In this document: piece by piece, positions 15,276 to 16,358 of the stretch
How positions within the stretch are numbered: position 1 is the stretch's first letter
Layout: the number at the start of each line of letters is the position of its first letter
Origin: DASSJF01 sp035934535
GTDB taxonomy: Bacteria > Sysuimicrobiota > Sysuimicrobiia > Sysuimicrobiales > Segetimicrobiaceae
Reading direction: 5' to 3'
Length of the DNA: 16,358 bases
NCBI GenBank assembly: GCA_035934535.1
Contig: DASYXS010000124.1
Location: 1-16,358, forward strand
Translations under genes and position numbers: made by a program
Notes under the pieces: generated by a model
What the model saw: only the letters and a program-made list of their open reading frames with translations
Database searches by the model: none
Told to the model about the DNA's origin: nothing

Positions 15276-16154
15276 CTACCGCACCGCCGGCTCGTGGCGC
15301 GGTTCGACCACCTTGCCGTACGCGTCGGGACGGCGGAACTTATAGAAACCCCACAGCTCCCGCGTGTCTTCCACCAGCGCGGGATCGATGTCGGTGATGA
15401 GGATGTCTTCCCGCGTGTCGCTCCCGCGGCCGGCGACGTTGCCCTTCGGGTCGATCACGATCGGCGTCCCGAAGTAATGCCGGCCGGGGTACCCGCCGGT
15501 GTCCTCTCCAACTTTGTTGACCCCGCCCACGTAGAAGATATTGCTGATCGCGTGCGCCCGGAGCTCCAGCTCCCACACATCCCGGATCCACGGACGGTAG
15601 GTCGCCGTCGGCACGAGGAGCAGATGCGCCCCCTGGAGTCCGAGCACCCGCGCGGCCTCCGGGAAGTGACGATCGTAGCAGATGAGGATACCGAGCGTGA
15701 CGCCGAAGGGCGTCTTGAAGACGGGGAAGCCGAGGTTGCCCTCGCGGAAATAGAACCGCTCGTCGGCCGGCGTCTCGCCACCGGCGACCGTTCGCAGAAT
15801 TTGCGGGATGGAGCTCTTCCGGTACTTGCCGAGCAGATCACCGTCGGGACCGACGACCGCGGCGCAGTTGTACAGTTCGCCGTGGTCGTTCTCATACAAA
15901 GGATACACGATCACCGTCCCGGTCTCTTTCGCCACCCGGCGCATCCGGTCGACCGACGGGCCCGGCACCGGCTCGGCCCACTTGAAGTGCTCGGGATTGT
16001 TTTCGTAACAGAAGTAGATCGTAGTGCAGAGCTCGGGGAAGCAGACGATGCGCGCGCCGTGCGCGGCGGCCTCGCGCGTCATACGCTCGGCGGCCTGGAC
16101 GTTGAGCTCTTTGTCGCGGTTCCCGCTGAACTGCGCCAGCGCCAGTTTGACCAT
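15276..16154 (-). CDS. Nitrilase-superfamily N-carbamoyl amidohydrolase (copy 2)
   Basis: A 292-residue carbon-nitrogen hydrolase, paralogous to the protein at 6140-7042 along its full length (shared RDKE.NV, IVCF.ELCT, PGPSVDRMR, ETGTVIVYP, ICYDRHFPEAAR). The triad is E41 (FPELCT), K113 (GKYRKSSIP) and C159 (CYDRHF). As in copy 1 the residue usually His in the KYRKxHIP motif is Ser. The probable reaction is hydrolysis of an N-carbamoyl compound, matching the hydantoinase encoded 3 nt downstream. The ATG at 16154 follows an AGGAG with a rather long spacer of about 13 nt. This is the first gene visible in the minus-strand array. Alternative substrates such as simple amides cannot be excluded. 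Confidence 0.91.
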   Translation of the reverse strand: MVKLALAQFSGNRDKELNVQAAERMTREAAAHGARIVCFPELCTTIYFCYENNPEHFKWAEPVPGPSVDRMRRVAKETGTVIVYPLYENDHGELYNCAAVVGPDGDLLGKYRKSSIPQILRTVAGGETPADERFYFREGNLGFPVFKTPFGVTLGILICYDRHFPEAARVLGLQGAHLLLVPTATYRPWIRDVWELELRAHAISNIFYVGGVNKVGEDTGGYPGRHYFGTPIVIDPKGNVAGRGSDTREDILITDIDPALVEDTRELWGFYKFRRPDAYGKVVEPRHEPAVR

Positions 16155-16358
16155 AGGGCCGTCGTCTCTCCTTTTGATACCGCTTGATGCCGCCGCGCCG
16201 GTGACGAGCCGCGCAACATCTCGAACATCAGCGCGCTACGTCGCCCGTTTCTTCGCCCTGATTTCTGAAACGCGCACGGCACGTCCTTCGCGACGAGCCG
16301 TTCGTGTCACCCGACGGCCCCACTTTGGCCGCCTGAGGCATGGCGACTCGGCGTTTCT
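16155..16358 (-). promoter_or_regulatory. Region upstream of the minus-strand array
   Basis: These 204 nt lead into the first nitrilase gene and probably carry the promoter of the array, unless the operon starts further right. The AGGAG for the nitrilase is on the complement of 16168-16172. I see no convincing -35/-10 pair, operator or terminator. Short minus-strand frames exist (for example from the ATG at about 16341) but their Arg/Ser-rich composition and lack of any known motif do not support a gene. Confidence 0.35.

Noticed and set aside
14052..16187. 711-codon open frame on the plus strand
   Set aside because: It lies opposite the nitrilase and hydantoinase genes, has Arg/His/Pro-rich composition and no known motif; it is a GC-driven antisense shadow.
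16200..16358. Short minus-strand ORF upstream of the nitrilase as a leader peptide or gene end
   Set aside because: About 37 codons, no motif, no clear ribosome binding site, composition like a random GC-rich frame.

Overview
The window is a GC-rich, tightly packed bacterial segment with 14 recognisable protein genes and very little non-coding DNA. Codon use is strongly GC-biased, many starts are GTG or TTG, and stop/start overlaps are frequent. The gene mix (MHS-type MFS porter, Liv-type ABC importer, three luciferase-like oxidoreductases, cyclic-amide hydrolases) fits a metabolically versatile soil or sediment bacterium. The sequence alone does not fix the phylum. No rRNA, tRNA, CRISPR, insertion sequence or prophage gene is visible.

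Layout. At the left edge (1-77, minus) is the first 25 codons of a gene leaving the window, tentatively a polysaccharide-deacetylase/allantoinase-like enzyme. It is divergent from a three-gene plus-strand unit (234-3767): an MHS-family MFS transporter, a ring-opening amidohydrolase of the cyanuric acid hydrolase/barbiturase family, and an LLM-class flavin oxidoreductase. The last is preceded by a hairpin and a 12-codon mini-ORF that resembles the oxidoreductase's own N-terminus. This unit ends 6 bp inside the last gene of a long minus-strand array running from 16154 down to 3762. In transcription order the array is: nitrilase-family carbamoyl amidohydrolase, hydantoinase/dihydropyrimidinase, LLM oxidoreductase, CodA/AtzC-like aminohydrolase, then a complete branched-chain-type ABC importer (binding protein, LivH, LivM, LivG, LivF), a second nitrilase paralogue, a second Mer-like LLM oxidoreductase and an M20 metallopeptidase of the carboxypeptidase G2 type. 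Most neighbours overlap by 1-4 nt or sit within 45 nt.

How they may work together. The enzymes fit the steps needed to dismantle a nitrogen heterocycle: import (ABC or MFS), oxidation or reduction by flavin/F420 enzymes, deamination of an exocyclic amino group (CodA-like), opening of cyclic amide rings (hydantoinase and barbiturase/cyanuric acid hydrolase types) and hydrolysis of the N-carbamoyl or amide products (two nitrilases, M20). The substrate cannot be read from sequence; pyrimidines, hydantoins, barbiturates or s-triazine-like compounds are candidates. No rut, uracil dehydrogenase or urease gene is in the window, so the combination does not match a textbook operon.

Notable oddities are a livM with no ATG/GTG/TTG start where one is needed (an ATA overlapping the livH stop is the best candidate), the N-terminus-mimicking leader ORF, and two nitrilases sharing the same Ser at a position that is usually His.
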